From Candidatus Sulfotelmatobacter sp. (GTDB taxonomy: Bacteria > Acidobacteriota > Terriglobia > Terriglobales > Acidobacteriaceae), in the NCBI GenBank assembly GCA_030037515.1, contig JASHRE010000138.1, forward strand, positions 1-7,755: DNA of 7,755 bases, in the 5' to 3' direction. The position numbers were made by a program, and so were the translations under genes. The notes beneath the pieces are model-generated. The model was given only the letters and a program-made list of their open reading frames with translations, made no database searches and was not told where the DNA came from. Positions 7,501 through 7,755 of this stretch are shown in pieces. Each line of letters starts with the position of its first letter. Within the stretch, counting starts at the first letter, position 1.

Positions 7501-7755
7501 ACTCCCCGGTTGCCCGAGTACCGGTTCCAACCACACCAGGCGCAACGGCAAGAATGTCCCACAGGTTTCGATTGGCCTCCGGCAAGTCCCTGACCGTATT
7601 TGAAGAAAGAGTGGCCTGCAAACGGCTGTCATCGGTGTCGACATTGGGCACAGAAACCTCAACCGTAACCGTCTCTTGGGCAGACGCTAAAGGAAGAGTC
7701 AGGTTGATTCCCTTCGTCTCTGCAGTATTCAGAACGAACTTAGACTCGGTCTTGC
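4577..7755 (-). CDS. Oar-like TonB-dependent outer-membrane receptor, N-terminus beyond the right edge
   Basis: Outer-membrane beta-barrel receptor that uses TonB and the proton motive force to import large substrates. The frame stays open to the right edge: before the GTG at 7651 there are 34 more in-frame codons that end in LPLASAQETVTVEVS, the usual link between the carboxypeptidase-regulatory-like domain and the plug. The GTG is therefore internal, and 1058 residues are visible. Numbered from that GTG, the plug includes RDLPEANRNLWDILAVAPGV (21-40), ANGRSYTGNLVMVDGMNVT (68-86) and VQVTTKSGTNQFHGTGSLFF (125-144). GTLGGPIRKGKTFFFADFEK (171-190) marks the entry to the barrel, which is rich in aromatic and Gly/Asn residues. 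The protein ends LQLGLRLSF, with the terminal Phe expected for BAM-dependent insertion. No frameshift is seen. It converges on lacI with a 76-base gap. Its promoter is outside the window, so regulation cannot be judged. Uptake of plant arabinose-containing glycans is plausible from the neighbours but unproven; Oar-like receptors have very varied or unknown substrates. Confidence 0.94.
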   Translation of the reverse strand, partial: KTESKFVLNTAETKGINLTLPLASAQETVTVEVSVPNVDTDDSRLQATLSSNTVRDLPEANRNLWDILAVAPGVVGTGTRATGESPGGFADNFGTQTPQISANGRSYTGNLVMVDGMNVTSPVQNGNIILAPIPDAVQEATLQTNSWDGEDNLGSSILVQVTTKSGTNQFHGTGSLFFTNQDFQATPEFTQPGAFLPFARKDLVGTLGGPIRKGKTFFFADFEKLWATTAGTSSGTQYFEDPAFVSWAQSNFANTVGTQVLAGWPASRLIGSPYQTSEQYLNGNCGTTTPLTPPCGLNMIDAGSFAASPYYNALQYNFRLDQYFTDKDRLYLSYYNDSFDQEQLSARPRLDALDIMRNRYGQIDFTHTWNANLLVEGGFAFASVGGADGEDANLAVPDIGVTAGNLVGFPVGGGWGPGEYRGPNYNWRGVLSWVRGKHTLRFGYDGDHAIEHGDFTPYNVRPDFTFNNLLDLVEDNVYQESVYAYNPLTGGQGSVIFGGQTNPFGFFVQDDWKARPNLSLTVSLRWDDFGNHTAWGNSGFQFSTLILSPGGNFNTQVANASVGVVSQVFSNDMKNLFSPRIGFSWDPTKKGEWAIRGGIGVYHDWVTLGQSVDQTRNNPPGVISQTFTSFDVYNGTSYPLSNFFAIAPSGNYPWNFPLPPIPAGSLNSHGGVNGTTPSIDALDQNLVAPLAVNYVAGVERQLRGSLVAGANYAGSKSYNGLTGYNVNYFPGGATFSVVTNSQGSYAAESIGTLNQYFGPITYVNNANRATYNAMILFLRGRAGHRGSFQGSYTLSHARDFPEANTRFDQDDGFNIPQPSSYFSYYGDANYDVRQRFSFSGSYTLPGVGSGVAKVLTSGWEASSIIAIQTGTPFWVIDNRPLSIMCNFTGGPNPGPQPCPTGAQPYPFTIITGVSPSVSNPNGYELAPNSGDYNLDGTGYDVPNTPTQNFTGSHSKSAYINGLFTASDFPTPTIGTEGNLARNIYRDPGMLQVDASVLKNNHLPWLGEEGNLQFRFDFINLFNHPNLGLVDPNMGDAGFGKVATALPARQLQLGLRLSF

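Noticed and set aside
7649..7651. GTG as the start of the TonB-dependent receptor
   Set aside because: The frame continues to the window edge with family-typical sequence (TVTVEV linker), so the GTG is an internal valine codon.
1..7755. CRISPR arrays, tRNA or rRNA genes, insertion sequences, phage or toxin-antitoxin genes
   Set aside because: No regular repeats, cloverleaf-like sequence, transposase motifs or terminal inverted repeats were seen.

Overview
The window most likely comes from a member of the Acidobacteriota (Terriglobia type). The main evidence is a very large Oar-like TonB-dependent receptor, a family strongly expanded in that phylum, beside a LacI-family regulator and sugar-catabolism genes. 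Overall base composition is moderate in GC. The phylum call is an inference from gene families; there is no rRNA marker here.

Layout from left to right. (1) Bases 2-382, + strand: the C-terminal part of an unrecognised protein that enters from beyond the left edge. (2) Bases 383-1094: about 0.7 kb with no intact gene. It holds a small hairpin, a possible orphan promoter, possible decayed coding remnants on the - strand, and then a promoter and operator that serve the next element. (3) Bases 1095 to about 1665, + strand: a clearly recognisable but broken L-ribulokinase gene (araB). Its N-terminal tip is joined out of frame to its C-terminal domain, and most of the middle is missing. (4) Bases 3174-1672, - strand: an intact 500-residue L-arabinose isomerase (araA), convergent with the araB remnant. 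(5) Bases 3175-3462: a divergent control region with two LacI-type operators and an araA promoter. (6) Bases 3463-4500, + strand: an intact LacI-family regulator. (7) Bases 7755-4577, - strand: an Oar-like TonB-dependent receptor of which 1058 residues are visible; its N-terminus lies past the right edge. It is convergent with the regulator across a 76-base gap in which I see no clear terminator.

How the pieces fit. The strongest structural signal is a 12-base near-palindrome, GCAAACGTTTAC. It occurs identically, in the same orientation relative to each gene, about 105-115 bases upstream of both the araB remnant and araA. A 10/12 variant lies in front of lacI. This matches the central-CG operator style of the LacI family (E. 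coli PurR, for example, uses a GCAAACGTTTGC core). The simplest reading is a small local arabinose regulon: the LacI protein represses araA, formerly araB, and itself, and the receptor may bring arabinose-containing oligosaccharides across the outer membrane. The kinase has since been lost here, so the isomerase now stands without its next pathway step, at least locally. No araD is visible.

I found no tRNA, rRNA, CRISPR array, insertion sequence or phage gene. I do not see a wholly new system. The novel content is the decayed kinase that still carries its matching operator.
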